Below, in pieces: positions 14,663 through 23,491 of a DNA stretch of 33,602 nucleotides. The number at the start of each line of letters is the position of its first letter. Position 1 is the first letter of the stretch. A model generated the notes under the pieces. It searched no databases. It was not told where the DNA came from and saw only the letters and a program-made list of their open reading frames with translations. Position numbers and translations under genes: made by a program. Source of the stretch: an uncultured Hyphomicrobiales bacterium (lineage in GTDB: Bacteria; Pseudomonadota; Alphaproteobacteria; Rhizobiales; Beijerinckiaceae); contig CAISEY010000307.1 of NCBI GenBank assembly GCA_903884435.1, positions 1 through 33,602 of the forward strand. The letters are read 5' to 3'.

Positions 14663-16480
14663 TCAATGCGTTCCGGCGGTCGCGCCCGCCGTCCCGGGCT
14701 CCGAATATCCGGGCTCCACGCGCACGTCGACGACCACGGTCTTGCCTTCGTCGACGAGGCGGATCGCTTCCGCGAGCACGCCCGGGAGCTCGTCGAGGCT
14801 CGTCACCTGGCCGAGGCCGACCGCGCCCTGACCGCGCGCCATCATGGGAATGTCGAGTTCCGGCCCCAGCATCTGCTGGCCGATCCACTTGTTCTCCGGC
14901 GGGCGGCCGCGGGCCACGGCGAGATGCTCCTGGTGCAACTCGTCATTGTAATACGAGTGATTGTTGACGATCACGAAGAGGATGGGAATTTGGTATCGCA
15001 CCGCCGTCCACACGGCGGTGACGCCCATCATGAAATCGCCGTCGCCGCAGACGGAAATCGGCAAGCGTCCCGTGCCGCGCAGGGCCAGCGCCGCCCCGAT
15101 GGATTGACCCGGGCCGCCGCCGACGCCGCCGCCGCCATCGGCGCCGAGGAAATCGAGGGGATCGCGGATCGGCCAGAGCGAACCCGCCCACGATAGCGGC
15201 GGATGGGTGAGGCTGGTCTTGCGCCCTTTCGTCGCCGCCCGCAGGGCCGCCGCGACGTGGCGCACGGTGATCGGGCCGGGGCCGCTCACGGCGGGCAGGG
15301 GCTTCGGTTCGGCGCGCTTGCGCTCCGCCCAGGCCGGCTCCTTTCGCGGCCCCAGCGTCGGGATGATCTTGTTCAGCGCGGACACCGTCGGCTCGGGTTC
15401 GGCGAGGATATATTGATCCACCGGCGCGAGGTTGAGGTAGTCCATGCTCCAGCCGTTGTGCAGGTGCTGATCGACCGCGACGCGGATGATGTCCTGCGTC
15501 GGCGTCTGGTCCTTCCAGGTCGCCAGCAGCACGCCGCCGAGATCGCGCCATTCGAGGCTCAGCACCACGTCGGCGGACTTCAGCAGTTCCACCGCGACGG
15601 GCGTCAGCCGGCTGCCCGCCGGCGCGCCATGCAGGGGATGTTCGGTCGGGAAGGCGGCGGCGAGTTTCAGATCGGTGAGCACCACGGCGCCGAGGGATTC
15701 GGCGAGCCGGACGCGCTCCGCCCAGGCCTTCTCGTCGCGCGAGACGCGGCCCATGAGAATCAACGGACGTTTCGCGCCATGCAGCTTGCGGGCGATCTTC
15801 TCCACAGCGTCCTGCGAGGGCGCTGCGGGCTCGGGCGGCATGAAGCGGGCGACATCGGGCAGTTTCGGCGGCTTCTCGACCTTCTGCTCCTGGAGACCCA
15901 CGTCGAAGCAGACATAGGTCGGGCCGCGCGGCGCGGTTTCGGCGATTTGCCGCGCGCGCAGGATCGATTCCGGAATCGCGTTCACCGAGGCCGGCTGGTC
16001 GTCCCATTTGGTGTAATTGCGGATGAGCGAGGCCTGGTCCTTCGACGTGTGAATCCAGTCGATCCACGGCCGGCGCTTCGAGGCGTCCACGGGACCCGTC
16101 GCCCCGAACAGCAGAAGCGGCATGCGATCGCACCAGGCGTTGAACAGGGCCATCGTCGCGTGCATGAGGCCGACGTTGCTGTGCACGATGGCCATCATCG
16201 GCTTGCCCGTGACCTTGGCCCAGCCGTGAGCGATGGCGACGGCGGCTTCCTCGTGCAGGCAGAGGAGCATTTGCGGCGCCTTGTTGCCGAGCTTGTTGAC
16301 GAGACTGTCGTGCAGCCCGCGATAGCTCGCGCCGGGATTGAGCGCGACGTAGGGAATATCGAGCGCGCGCATCATTTCGGCGGCGATGTCGCTGCCCCAG
16401 GTTCCCGTTTCCGGCGAGGGCACGGGGCGCTCGAGGCCATCGGGTTCGTTCTTTCCGTGCGTGATGTCGTCGGCGGCCAT
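14663..16480 (-). CDS. Thiamine-diphosphate-dependent enzyme (acetolactate synthase/benzoylformate decarboxylase-like)
   Basis: 605 residues with the three domains of the POX/ALS family. The N-terminal PYR domain has the cofactor-activating Glu in LCLHEEAAVAIAHGWAKVTG (Glu77/Glu78). The middle domain contains RPLILMGRVSRDEKAW. The C-terminal PP domain has the ThDP/Mg motif from GDGDFMMG at 479 to VNN at 506-507. Such enzymes decarboxylate or ligate 2-oxo acids. The sequence does not identify an FAD site and the substrate is unknown; 2-oxo-acid decarboxylation would fit a catabolic operon. AGGAGA lies eight bases before the ATG. It is the last gene of the minus-strand set with SBP4 and the TcuA-like flavoprotein, 65 bases after SBP4. 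Confidence 0.9.
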   Translation of the reverse strand: MAADDITHGKNEPDGLERPVPSPETGTWGSDIAAEMMRALDIPYVALNPGASYRGLHDSLVNKLGNKAPQMLLCLHEEAAVAIAHGWAKVTGKPMMAIVHSNVGLMHATMALFNAWCDRMPLLLFGATGPVDASKRRPWIDWIHTSKDQASLIRNYTKWDDQPASVNAIPESILRARQIAETAPRGPTYVCFDVGLQEQKVEKPPKLPDVARFMPPEPAAPSQDAVEKIARKLHGAKRPLILMGRVSRDEKAWAERVRLAESLGAVVLTDLKLAAAFPTEHPLHGAPAGSRLTPVAVELLKSADVVLSLEWRDLGGVLLATWKDQTPTQDIIRVAVDQHLHNGWSMDYLNLAPVDQYILAEPEPTVSALNKIIPTLGPRKEPAWAERKRAEPKPLPAVSGPGPITVRHVAAALRAATKGRKTSLTHPPLSWAGSLWPIRDPLDFLGADGGGGVGGGPGQSIGAALALRGTGRLPISVCGDGDFMMGVTAVWTAVRYQIPILFVIVNNHSYYNDELHQEHLAVARGRPPENKWIGQQMLGPELDIPMMARGQGAVGLGQVTSLDELPGVLAEAIRLVDEGKTVVVDVRVEPGYSEPGTAGATAGTH

Positions 16481-16545
16481 GCCGTTCTCCTGTTCGCGTG
16501 CTGGTTCGGGTTCGTCGTGCGTCCGCGGGATCGCGGGCGATGGAA

Positions 16546-17565
16546 TTACTGACCGTTCATCGCTGCCATGTATTGGCCGATCACGGACGCCGGCGCGTTG
16601 ACGATGCCGCTGGCGATCTTCGCGAGTTCCTCGCCCGTGACGGGATTTATGGTCTGATTGAGCTTTTTCGCCAGCGCGAGATAGTCGGGATCCTTCATCG
16701 TCTCGTCAAAGGCGCGGCGCAGGGCCTCGACCACGGGAGCCGGCACGCCCGGCGGCGCGGCGAAGGCTTGCCCCATTTGCGACGAGGAGGACATCAGGGC
16801 GACCACCTTTTTGTCGTCTTCGTTCTTCACGAGATCGAGCAGCAGCGGCGTGTCCGGCAACTCCGGATTTTTCGTCAGGGCAATCTGCACGAGAACCCGC
16901 ACCGTGCCGTCGCGCAGCCATTCGCGGCGCTTGTTGACCAGATCGCTCCAGGTCGTCGAGGCGGCGTCGGTCTCGCGCGTTTCCACGGCCTGGTTGACGT
17001 CCACGGCGGACTTGTAGCCGATGATGATCTTGAACTTCGTGCCGAGAAACCTGTTCATCAGCGCCGGATTGCCATAGGTGTCGGACGCGCGGCCCGCCGA
17101 TCCGATGACGACCCCGGTCTTTCGAAGATCGTCGATGTCGCGCACCGGCGACTCGCCCCGGATGAAAATCACCCGCGTCGCGTCCGCCGTTCGACCGATC
17201 CAGTTCATCTTGTTGAAATCGTATTTGACGGAATCCTCGCCGATCGCCTGGGCGGCGCCCGCTCCGACGAGCGGCGTGACGATGGTCAACCCGTCCCGCG
17301 GGGCGACGTTATAGGTGTAGTTGATGGCGAGCGAACCGCCGGCGCCCGGCATGAAAACGGGTTGCACCGCCGGCTTGCCGGGAATGTGCCGTCCGTAGAA
17401 CTCGGCGAAAGGCAGCGTGTAGAACACACGGTCGCCGCCGGGCGCGGAAGGGATGACGATCCGCAGGGTTTGCCCGCGGAAAACATCGTCCACGGATTGA
17501 GCCGCCGCGGCTGTCGCGAGGGCGGCGCCGAGCGCGGCGCAGACAAGCTTCATCGTTGCGCGCAT
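16546..17565 (-). CDS. TctC/Bug-like periplasmic substrate-binding protein (SBP4)
   Basis: 339 residues with a signal peptide (MKLVCAALGAALATAAAA-Q). The mature part begins DVFRGQTLRIVIPSAPGGDR and includes HIPGKPAVQPVFMPGAGGS, YNVAPRDGLTIVTPL, NWIGRTADATRV, NRFLGTKFKIIIGYKSA and AAPPGVPAPVVEALRRAFDE. It is strikingly like SBP5 along its whole length, so the two probably arose by a recent duplication and may bind related ligands. GGGGAGGGAG precedes the ATG at 17565. It lies between the TcuA-like flavoprotein (29 bases) and the ThDP enzyme, which makes a tricarboxylate-like ligand plausible. Confidence 0.88.
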   Translation of the reverse strand: MRATMKLVCAALGAALATAAAAQSVDDVFRGQTLRIVIPSAPGGDRVFYTLPFAEFYGRHIPGKPAVQPVFMPGAGGSLAINYTYNVAPRDGLTIVTPLVGAGAAQAIGEDSVKYDFNKMNWIGRTADATRVIFIRGESPVRDIDDLRKTGVVIGSAGRASDTYGNPALMNRFLGTKFKIIIGYKSAVDVNQAVETRETDAASTTWSDLVNKRREWLRDGTVRVLVQIALTKNPELPDTPLLLDLVKNEDDKKVVALMSSSSQMGQAFAAPPGVPAPVVEALRRAFDETMKDPDYLALAKKLNQTINPVTGEELAKIASGIVNAPASVIGQYMAAMNGQ

Positions 17566-17594
17566 GTCTCCCTCCCCGCGTTTTCGCGGTTTTA

Positions 17595-19079
17595 TCAGCC
17601 GTTGCGCGCCGCCGCCTCGCGACCGGCGATGCGGCTGAAGACGACGTTGCGCGTCTGGCCGGTGTTGCCGGGATAATTGTGGAAGAACAGGCCAATCACG
17701 TCGCCGGAAGCGTAGAGGCCCGGGATCGGCTTGTCCGCGACGTTCAGCACCTGCGCGCGCGTGTTTATTTTGACGCCGCCGAAGGTGAAGGTCACGCCAC
17801 AGGTCACGGGATAGGCGCGGAATGGCGACTTCTCGATCTTCACCGCCCAGTTCGACTTTTTCGGCGTGATCCCCTTCGTGCTCTTGCCGTCGAGGTTGCC
17901 TGGATCGAACGGGACGCTCTCGTCGCAGGCGGCGTTGTATTCGTCGATCGTGTGCGCGAGCACGTCGGGATTGAGTCCGATCAGTTTCGCGAGTTCGCGA
18001 ATCGTGTCCGCCTCGTGCATCGTCGCGCCGGCGTAATTGCCCTCGCGAAACAGTTTGACCGTCGTCGCGTCGAAGATCTGGTGGGCGAGCGCGCCAGGCT
18101 GCGCCAGCACGGCGCGGCCCGTCTTGGCGTAGGTGTAGGAATGCTTGTTCTCGCCCTCGTCGTAGAAGCGCTGGCCCAGCGTGTTCACGGTGACGCCGAA
18201 CTTGTATTCGTAGCGGTTGGCGGAATTGCCGTGGCCGTCGTCGCGCAGGGGGATCGCGCCGTCGGGCGAGGCCGCGTCGATCGGCGTCTCGTGCGCCCCC
18301 TGCCAGTGGCCGGCGGTCTTCGCGCCCATGGCGATCAGCATTTGCAGGACTTCGCCGGTGTTGTGCTTGCTGCCGCGCACGCGCATGAAGTCGGCGCCCG
18401 GACCGAGATAACGCGCGCGCATCTCCGCGCTCGCCTGGAAGCCGCCGCTGCAACAGATGACGGCGCGCGCCGTCAAATCGTATTCGCCTTCCGCGGTCAG
18501 CACGCGCACGCCCTCGACGCAGTGCTCGCTGCCGAGAAAGCCGGTGACTTTCGAATCGCAGCGCAGTTCGATGCCCATGGAATCGGCGATTTCGCGCCAG
18601 GCCAGCAATTGTCCGAGGCCGCCGCCCACGGGCATGATCACCGCGCCAGGCTCGAAGTAATTCTTGCCGCCGACGATGACGGATTTCTCGCGCTCGAACC
18701 TGATGCCCTTCTCGATCATCCAGCGCACGCCGGCGTTGGAATTATCGACGATGAAATTCGCGAGTTCAGGGTCGATGCGACGTTCGGTGACGCGCATGAG
18801 GTCGGCGAGGAAATTGGCGCGCGTGTAAGGCGGCATGTACCAGGATTCGAATTCCGCCGCGCTCACGTCGGGCAGGAATTCCCGGATTTCCTTGCCGCCG
18901 TCGTAGGCGAAGCGGAAGCCCGTGTGCGAATAACGGGCGTTGCCGCCGAATTCCGATTTTGGCGCCTTCTCCAGCATGATCACGCGTTCGGCGCCCGCCT
19001 CGCGCGCCGCGACGGCGGCCTCGTGCGCCGCGCTGCCGCCGCCAATCACGACGATGTCACATTTTTCCTTGCGGCTCAT
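17595..19079 (-). CDS. FAD-dependent dehydrogenase, TcuA (tricarballylate dehydrogenase)/fumarate-reductase flavoprotein family
   Basis: 494 residues. CDIVVIGGGSAAHEAAVAA (from residue 7) is the Rossmann dinucleotide motif with the GGGxAA ending seen in TcuA/CobZ proteins. LEKAPKSEFGGNARYSHTGF holds the FAD ribose contact and covalent-site region. The C-terminal KPIPGLYASGDVIGLFFHNYPG is the second FAD segment. TcuA oxidises tricarballylate to cis-aconitate; related enzymes act on fumarate/succinate or 3-oxosteroids. No signal peptide is present, so it is cytoplasmic. GGAGAG precedes the ATG and a consensus-like promoter lies at 19155-19183, making it the first gene of a TcuA-like/SBP4/ThDP-enzyme operon. 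No TcuB partner is present, so the electron acceptor is unclear. Confidence 0.87.
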   Translation of the reverse strand: MSRKEKCDIVVIGGGSAAHEAAVAAREAGAERVIMLEKAPKSEFGGNARYSHTGFRFAYDGGKEIREFLPDVSAAEFESWYMPPYTRANFLADLMRVTERRIDPELANFIVDNSNAGVRWMIEKGIRFEREKSVIVGGKNYFEPGAVIMPVGGGLGQLLAWREIADSMGIELRCDSKVTGFLGSEHCVEGVRVLTAEGEYDLTARAVICCSGGFQASAEMRARYLGPGADFMRVRGSKHNTGEVLQMLIAMGAKTAGHWQGAHETPIDAASPDGAIPLRDDGHGNSANRYEYKFGVTVNTLGQRFYDEGENKHSYTYAKTGRAVLAQPGALAHQIFDATTVKLFREGNYAGATMHEADTIRELAKLIGLNPDVLAHTIDEYNAACDESVPFDPGNLDGKSTKGITPKKSNWAVKIEKSPFRAYPVTCGVTFTFGGVKINTRAQVLNVADKPIPGLYASGDVIGLFFHNYPGNTGQTRNVVFSRIAGREAAARNG

Positions 19080-19154
19080 GTTCGCTCTCCGGGGCCCCGG
19101 CGCTCGTCGGCCCGGGATGTTCTTGTCCGGCGTGTGATCGCCGTTGATGTCTCA

Positions 19155-19183
19155 CGCTAGCGACACGCCGCGCCCCGCGTCAA
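19155..19183 (-). promoter_or_regulatory. Candidate promoter for the TcuA-like operon
   Basis: On the minus strand, TTGACG (19178-19183) and CTAGCG (19155-19160) are separated by exactly 17 bases. It lies about 75 bases upstream of the flavoprotein start and inside the 124-base gap after the CapA-family gene, which supports a transcription unit starting here. Confidence 0.45.
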
Positions 19184-19203
19184 GCGCGCAGCGTGCTCGC
19201 GCC

Positions 19204-20568
19204 TCAGAAGCGTATGACGCCCGTTCCGTTTTCCTCGACGATTTTCGTTCCGTAGGGCGCCGACAATTGTTGCGCGCGCCTGATGACCTCCCGGGCGACT
19301 TCGCCGGTGGCGAGCATGGGCCGGCCACGTTGCGCGCGTCCCCGGCCGAAGCCGAGATCGGTCGGATGCAGGCGCACCTCGACGAGTTCCCGGTTCCGGA
19401 ACGAGCACCGCGCCACCGCGCTTCGCCAGAAGCGCGGACTGGCGGGATGCCCCTTCGTGTCGTTGTTGGTGCGCGCGTCGAGGAAGGCGCCGGGCGTCGC
19501 GTCGCCGCCGAGGCCGAAGCGCGAATAGGCTTCCTCGGGAAAGGCGGGGACGGTTTCGTTCATGAACACGAGATTGCCGAGGCTGTAGAAAATTGGCTTG
19601 CGCTTGTAGGTCTCGACTCCGAGCAACGTGTGGGATCCGTGGCCGGCGAAAACATCTGCGCCCGCGTCGATCGCCTCGCGCGCGAAATCCCGGATGAAAT
19701 CGGCGGGTTCCTCGAGGTCGGCGCGGCTCGCCGCCGTGGCGAGGCTCTTTCCTCCGAATTCGTGACTGTGAAAGGAAACGATCACCCAGTCCGCCTGGCG
19801 GCGGGCTTCCCGGATCCAGCGCAGATTGTCCGCGGCGTCCGCGACATCGGCGGCCTTGCGCACGGCGAATTCGCCGGCGCCGACGAACCTGGCGCCCAGC
19901 AGCGTGATTTCGCTCGCGCCGGCGTTCAGGCCGGCTTCCGCCTCGCTGTAGAAATGCGCGCCGTCGCGCGATTTCGCCTTTTCGAAGCCAAGCGCCGCGC
20001 TAATGCGCCGAAGCTCGGCGATGGCGTTTTCGTCGACGGCGTATTCCGTCTTGAAGCCGAATGGATTGACGCCGGGGCGTCCGCCCATGTCCTCGCGCTG
20101 GCCGCTCGCGCGGTTCCAGGGCCGGTAGGTCGCCGTCGTCGCGATCAGCGCGACGCGGCCGCGCGGCGTGTCGACGAAGGCTGGCTTGCGGGCTTCGGCG
20201 AGATTTTGTCCCGAGCCCGCGTGGGGGATGCGGGCGGCGTCGAGATGCCGGATCGTCGCCATCAGGCCGCCCTCGCCATAGTCGAAGGCGTGATTGTTGG
20301 CGCAGGACACGACGCCGATGCCGAGCCACTTCAGTTCGTCGAGCAGTTCCGGCGGAGTCGTCATGTAGGTCCCGACGGTGATGCCCGGCGTTCCCTCGTC
20401 GGGATGGCGCACCGAACTCTCGAGATTGGCGAAGGCCACGTCGGCGCCGCGAATGACGTCGCGGAGCGCGGCGAACGCGGGTTCGCGCCCGACGCTGACG
20501 CGCCGCGTGAGCATGACGTCGCCGCCAAGGGCGATGTCGAGATCGCCGGATTCGGCTTCGTAGAGCAT
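19204..20568 (-). CDS. CapA-family (PGA_cap metallophosphatase-fold) protein
   Basis: 454 residues of the CapA/PF09587 group. Calcineurin-like metal motifs are visible in order: DIALGGDVMLTR (Gly-Asp), ADVAFANLESSV (Asn-Leu-Glu), VVSCANNHAFDYGEGG (Asn-Asn-His), VIVSFHSHEFGG (His-x-His) and AGADVFAGHGSHTLLG (Gly-His-Gly-x-His). CapA is needed for poly-gamma-glutamate capsule export, but many members outside capsule loci have unknown roles. No signal peptide or membrane anchor is seen here, unlike classical CapA, so a cytoplasmic hydrolase is likelier. GGGAGGAAC precedes the ATG at 20568. It lies upstream of the TcuA-like operon on the same strand, separated by a promoter, and divergent from the ene-reductase gene. 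Confidence 0.88.
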   Translation of the reverse strand: MLYEAESGDLDIALGGDVMLTRRVSVGREPAFAALRDVIRGADVAFANLESSVRHPDEGTPGITVGTYMTTPPELLDELKWLGIGVVSCANNHAFDYGEGGLMATIRHLDAARIPHAGSGQNLAEARKPAFVDTPRGRVALIATTATYRPWNRASGQREDMGGRPGVNPFGFKTEYAVDENAIAELRRISAALGFEKAKSRDGAHFYSEAEAGLNAGASEITLLGARFVGAGEFAVRKAADVADAADNLRWIREARRQADWVIVSFHSHEFGGKSLATAASRADLEEPADFIRDFAREAIDAGADVFAGHGSHTLLGVETYKRKPIFYSLGNLVFMNETVPAFPEEAYSRFGLGGDATPGAFLDARTNNDTKGHPASPRFWRSAVARCSFRNRELVEVRLHPTDLGFGRGRAQRGRPMLATGEVAREVIRRAQQLSAPYGTKIVEENGTGVIRF

Positions 20569-20731
20569 TCTGTTCCTCCCGTACGCGCGGCTGCCGCGTG
20601 AGTGGTCCACGCCGCGTTTCAGTTGCGTCGCCACAGGGTCAGCGAGTTTGCCCGCCGCGTCAATCCGCGGCACATTGCCGGCGAAGCGCGCGGAAGCGAA
20701 CGCGCCGAACAACTCCGGGAGGACCGTTGGC

Positions 20732-21970
20732 ATGTTGAAAATCGGGGGCGTAGAGGTTTCGACGGATCGTCCAGGCGGGCTGGGCACGCCGGTCGACGAG
20801 CGTCCTTTGCTGTTCAGACCCATCGAGATGCGCGGCGTCACGGCGCGCAACCGCATCATGCTCGGGCCGATGTCGCAATATCTGTCCATCGACGGCAATG
20901 TTTCGGACTGGCATCTGGTGCATCTCGGGCAATTCGCCCTCGGCGGCGCGGGCATCGTTTGCGCCGAGGAGACGGCGGTCGAGGCGCGCGGGCGGCGGAC
21001 GCATCATTGCGCCGGCATCTACACGGACGAGCAGGCGCGCGGCTGGCGGCGCGTCACGAATTTCCTGAAGGAACTGAAGGCGACGCCCGCGATCCAGCTC
21101 GGCCATGGCGGACGGCGCAGTTCCGTGCGCTCCCCATGGGAGGGGCGCTCGCCGCTGGGCGAGAGCGACAAGGCCGCCGGGCTCGCGCCCTGGCAAACGA
21201 TTTCCTCGAGCGCGATAACCCACGGGGTCGGCAGGCCGACGCCGATCGCGCTCGACCGGCGGCAAATCCGCGAGGAAATCGTCGCCTGGGCGGACGCGGC
21301 GAAGCGCTCCGCCGACGCCGGATTCGACATCGTCGAAGTGCATGGCGCGCACGGGTATCTCATCAACCAGTTTCTCTCACCGGTCGCGAACAGGCGCGAC
21401 GACGCCTATGGCGGCGACCGCGAGGGCCGCATGCGGTTCGCGCTCGAACTGGTCGAGGCGGTGCGCGCGGCCTGGCCCGCGGACAAGCCGCTGTTCTTTC
21501 GCGCCTCGGTCGTCGATGGCAAGGGCGGACACTGGGACATAGACGACACCGTCGTCTTCGCGAAGGAGCTGAAGGCGCGCGGCGTGGATTTCATCGACTG
21601 TTCGTGCGGCGGGCTCGAGGGAGACTCCAGCCTGCCGGCGGTGCCGCGCTATTTGCCCGGCTACAATGTCGTCTATTCCGGGCACGTGCGGCGAGAGGCC
21701 GGGATTTCCACGGTCGTCGTCGGTCTCGTCACCGAGGCCGAACAGGCCGAGGCGATCCTGCGCGAGGGCAAGGCCGACATCATCGCCATCGCCCGGGAAA
21801 TGCTGGTCGATCCCTACTGGCCGGCCCACGCGGCGCGCAAGCTGGGCCTGAAGGACTGGCTCGACGTTCTGCCGGAGAATTACGCGTTCCGGCTGGCGCC
21901 GCGCGAGGAGGAGCGCGACAAACGCAATCGGGCGCCGACGCCGGAAATTCCGTTTCGCCGAAAGGACTGA
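20732..21970 (+). CDS. Old-yellow-enzyme-family NADH:flavin oxidoreductase, YqjM-like (OYE1)
   Basis: 412 residues, an FMN TIM barrel. Landmarks: LFRPIEMRGVTARNRIMLGPM at the start, VHGAHGYLINQFLSPVANRR with the substrate-binding pair His204/His207, and DDAYGGDREGRMRF. The His-His pair and the FLSP-xx-N-x-R motif place it with YqjM/NamA rather than with classical OYE (His-Asn). It reduces C=C bonds activated by a carbonyl, nitro or carboxyl-derived group, using NAD(P)H. The start at 20732 has GGGAGGA eight bases upstream; an earlier in-frame ATG has none. It is followed after 64 bases by SBP5, so the binding protein may supply its pathway. Confidence 0.92.
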   Translation: MLKIGGVEVSTDRPGGLGTPVDERPLLFRPIEMRGVTARNRIMLGPMSQYLSIDGNVSDWHLVHLGQFALGGAGIVCAEETAVEARGRRTHHCAGIYTDEQARGWRRVTNFLKELKATPAIQLGHGGRRSSVRSPWEGRSPLGESDKAAGLAPWQTISSSAITHGVGRPTPIALDRRQIREEIVAWADAAKRSADAGFDIVEVHGAHGYLINQFLSPVANRRDDAYGGDREGRMRFALELVEAVRAAWPADKPLFFRASVVDGKGGHWDIDDTVVFAKELKARGVDFIDCSCGGLEGDSSLPAVPRYLPGYNVVYSGHVRREAGISTVVVGLVTEAEQAEAILREGKADIIAIAREMLVDPYWPAHAARKLGLKDWLDVLPENYAFRLAPREEERDKRNRAPTPEIPFRRKD

Positions 21971-22034
21971 ATCTGGCGGAGCAATCGCACGGGCGCGAGC
22001 ATAACGCGCGGCGGACACGGGAGGACAGCCGGGC

Positions 22035-23063
22035 ATGTCAGGACATCTGATCTCGCGGGCCGGTTTCGCGCTTGTCGTCGCGGCGCTCGCGCATTCCGGC
22101 GCGCGGGCGCAATCTGCGGCGGATTTTTTCCGCGGCCAGACCCTGCGCGTGGTCATTCCCTCCGCGCCGGGCGGGGGCCGCGTGTTCTACACGTTGCCCT
22201 TCGTCGAGTTCTTCGGACGTCACTTACCGGGCAAGCCGAACGTCCAGCCCGTGTTCATGCCCGGCGCCGGCGGCTCGATCGGCATGAACTATGCCTACAA
22301 TGTCGCGCCGCGCGACGGGCTGACCATCGTCACGCCGCTCGCCGCGGTGGCTTCCGCCCAGGCCATCGGCGAGGAGTCCGTCAAATACGACGTTTCCAAA
22401 ATGCACTGGATCGGGCGCACCGCCGACGCGACGCGTGTTCTGTTTTCGTGGAACGCGACGGGCATCGCGAGCCTCGAGGATTTGCGCGCGCGGGAAACGA
22501 TCATCGGCTCCGCCGGTCGCGCGTCGGAGACATTCTCCAACCCGGCGATCATGAACCGGTTTCTCGGCACGAAGTTCCGGATCGTCATCGGCTACAAGGC
22601 CGCGGGCGACGTGAACCAGGCGGTGGAGAAGCGCGAGACCGACGCTGCGACGACGACCTGGAGCGGATTGAGCAACCTGCATGGCGACTGGTTTCGCGAC
22701 GGCAAGGCGCGCGTGTTGTTCCAGATCGCGCTGACGAAATTGCACGACCTGCCGGACGTGCCGTTGCTGGTGGATCAGGCCGCCGACGATCTTGGCCGTC
22801 AGGTCATCGCGTTCATGTCGTCGGGCGCGGACATCGGCGAGGGCTTCGCGACTCCGCCCGGCGTTCCTCCCCATATTGTCGAGGCGCTGCGCCGCGCCTT
22901 CGACGAAACGATGCGCGATCCGGAATTTCTCGCCAACGCGGCGAAACTGAACATGCACGTCAATTCCATCACGGGCGAGGAAATGACCCGGATCGTGAAT
23001 GGCGTCGTCGGCGCGCCGAAAACGGTGATCGACGCCTATATGTCGGCCATCAACGCGCCGTGA
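22035..23063 (+). CDS. TctC/Bug-like periplasmic substrate-binding protein (SBP5)
   Basis: 342 residues with a signal peptide (LISRAGFALVVAALAHSG, cleavage after ARA-Q). It shares long identical stretches with SBP4: RGQTLR, VIPSAPGG, RVFYTLPF, VQPVFMPGAGGS, YNVAPRDGLTIVTPL, IGRTADATRV and NRFLGTKF, differing mainly in the signal peptide and in the 130-160 segment (FSWNATGIASLEDLRA against IRGESPVRDIDDLRK). GGGAGGA lies 11 bases before the ATG. It is downstream of the OYE1 gene on the plus strand and ends facing the VOC2 gene. Its ligand is probably a carboxylate related to that of SBP4 (inference). Confidence 0.88.
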   Translation: MSGHLISRAGFALVVAALAHSGARAQSAADFFRGQTLRVVIPSAPGGGRVFYTLPFVEFFGRHLPGKPNVQPVFMPGAGGSIGMNYAYNVAPRDGLTIVTPLAAVASAQAIGEESVKYDVSKMHWIGRTADATRVLFSWNATGIASLEDLRARETIIGSAGRASETFSNPAIMNRFLGTKFRIVIGYKAAGDVNQAVEKRETDAATTTWSGLSNLHGDWFRDGKARVLFQIALTKLHDLPDVPLLVDQAADDLGRQVIAFMSSGADIGEGFATPPGVPPHIVEALRRAFDETMRDPEFLANAAKLNMHVNSITGEEMTRIVNGVVGAPKTVIDAYMSAINAP

Positions 23064-23075
23064 CGGGGCGGCGCC

Positions 23076-23456
23076 TCAGGCGGGCGGCTTCCTGTCGGGG
23101 CGGATGGTTTCGTAGCCGTTCACGGAGATGTCGAAATTGTTGCCGTCGGGGTCCATGGCTCGATATTCGGCGTAATGCCGGTCGCCCGGACGTTTCTCGG
23201 GAACGCGATAGCCGTGTTCGCGGAACCGTTCCGCGACCGCCTCCGCGTCGTCGACCTGAAAGCCGAAATGATTGAAGCCGCTCGGCTTGCCGTCCATCTT
23301 GTTCGTGTGAATGGACAGATTGAGATAGCCGTCGGTGAGCGAAATGCCGCCGTTTTTCGCCCGGTTCGTGATCGTCAGGCCGAGCGCCTCGACGTAGAAG
23401 CGCGCGAGGCGTTCGGGATCCGTCGTGTTGAAAACGAGATGGCGAATTCTGGCCAT
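23076..23456 (-). CDS. VOC-superfamily (glyoxalase/dioxygenase-like) protein (VOC2)
   Basis: 126 residues, similar throughout to VOC1: IRHLVFNTTDPERLARFYVEA, LTDGYLNLSIHTNKMDGKPS, GFNHFGFQVDDAEAV, EKRPGDRHYAEYRAMDPDG and NNFDISVNGYE. The conserved early His and mid-protein His are present, and the C-terminal ligand position is again not Glu. The start was set at 23456 rather than at an upstream TTG at 23519 because that TTG falls within the predicted -35 box and the homologue starts in the matching place; the ribosome site is weak. Convergent with SBP5 and divergent from the SBP6 operon. Confidence 0.86.
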   Translation of the reverse strand: MARIRHLVFNTTDPERLARFYVEALGLTITNRAKNGGISLTDGYLNLSIHTNKMDGKPSGFNHFGFQVDDAEAVAERFREHGYRVPEKRPGDRHYAEYRAMDPDGNNFDISVNGYETIRPDRKPPA

Positions 23457-23491
23457 GAACGCACCCGTGAAACCGTCGATGTTCGTGGCGT

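Noticed and set aside
17556-19160. A 534-codon plus-strand frame
   Set aside because: Antisense to the TcuA-like flavoprotein; composition and lack of motifs mark it as a shadow.
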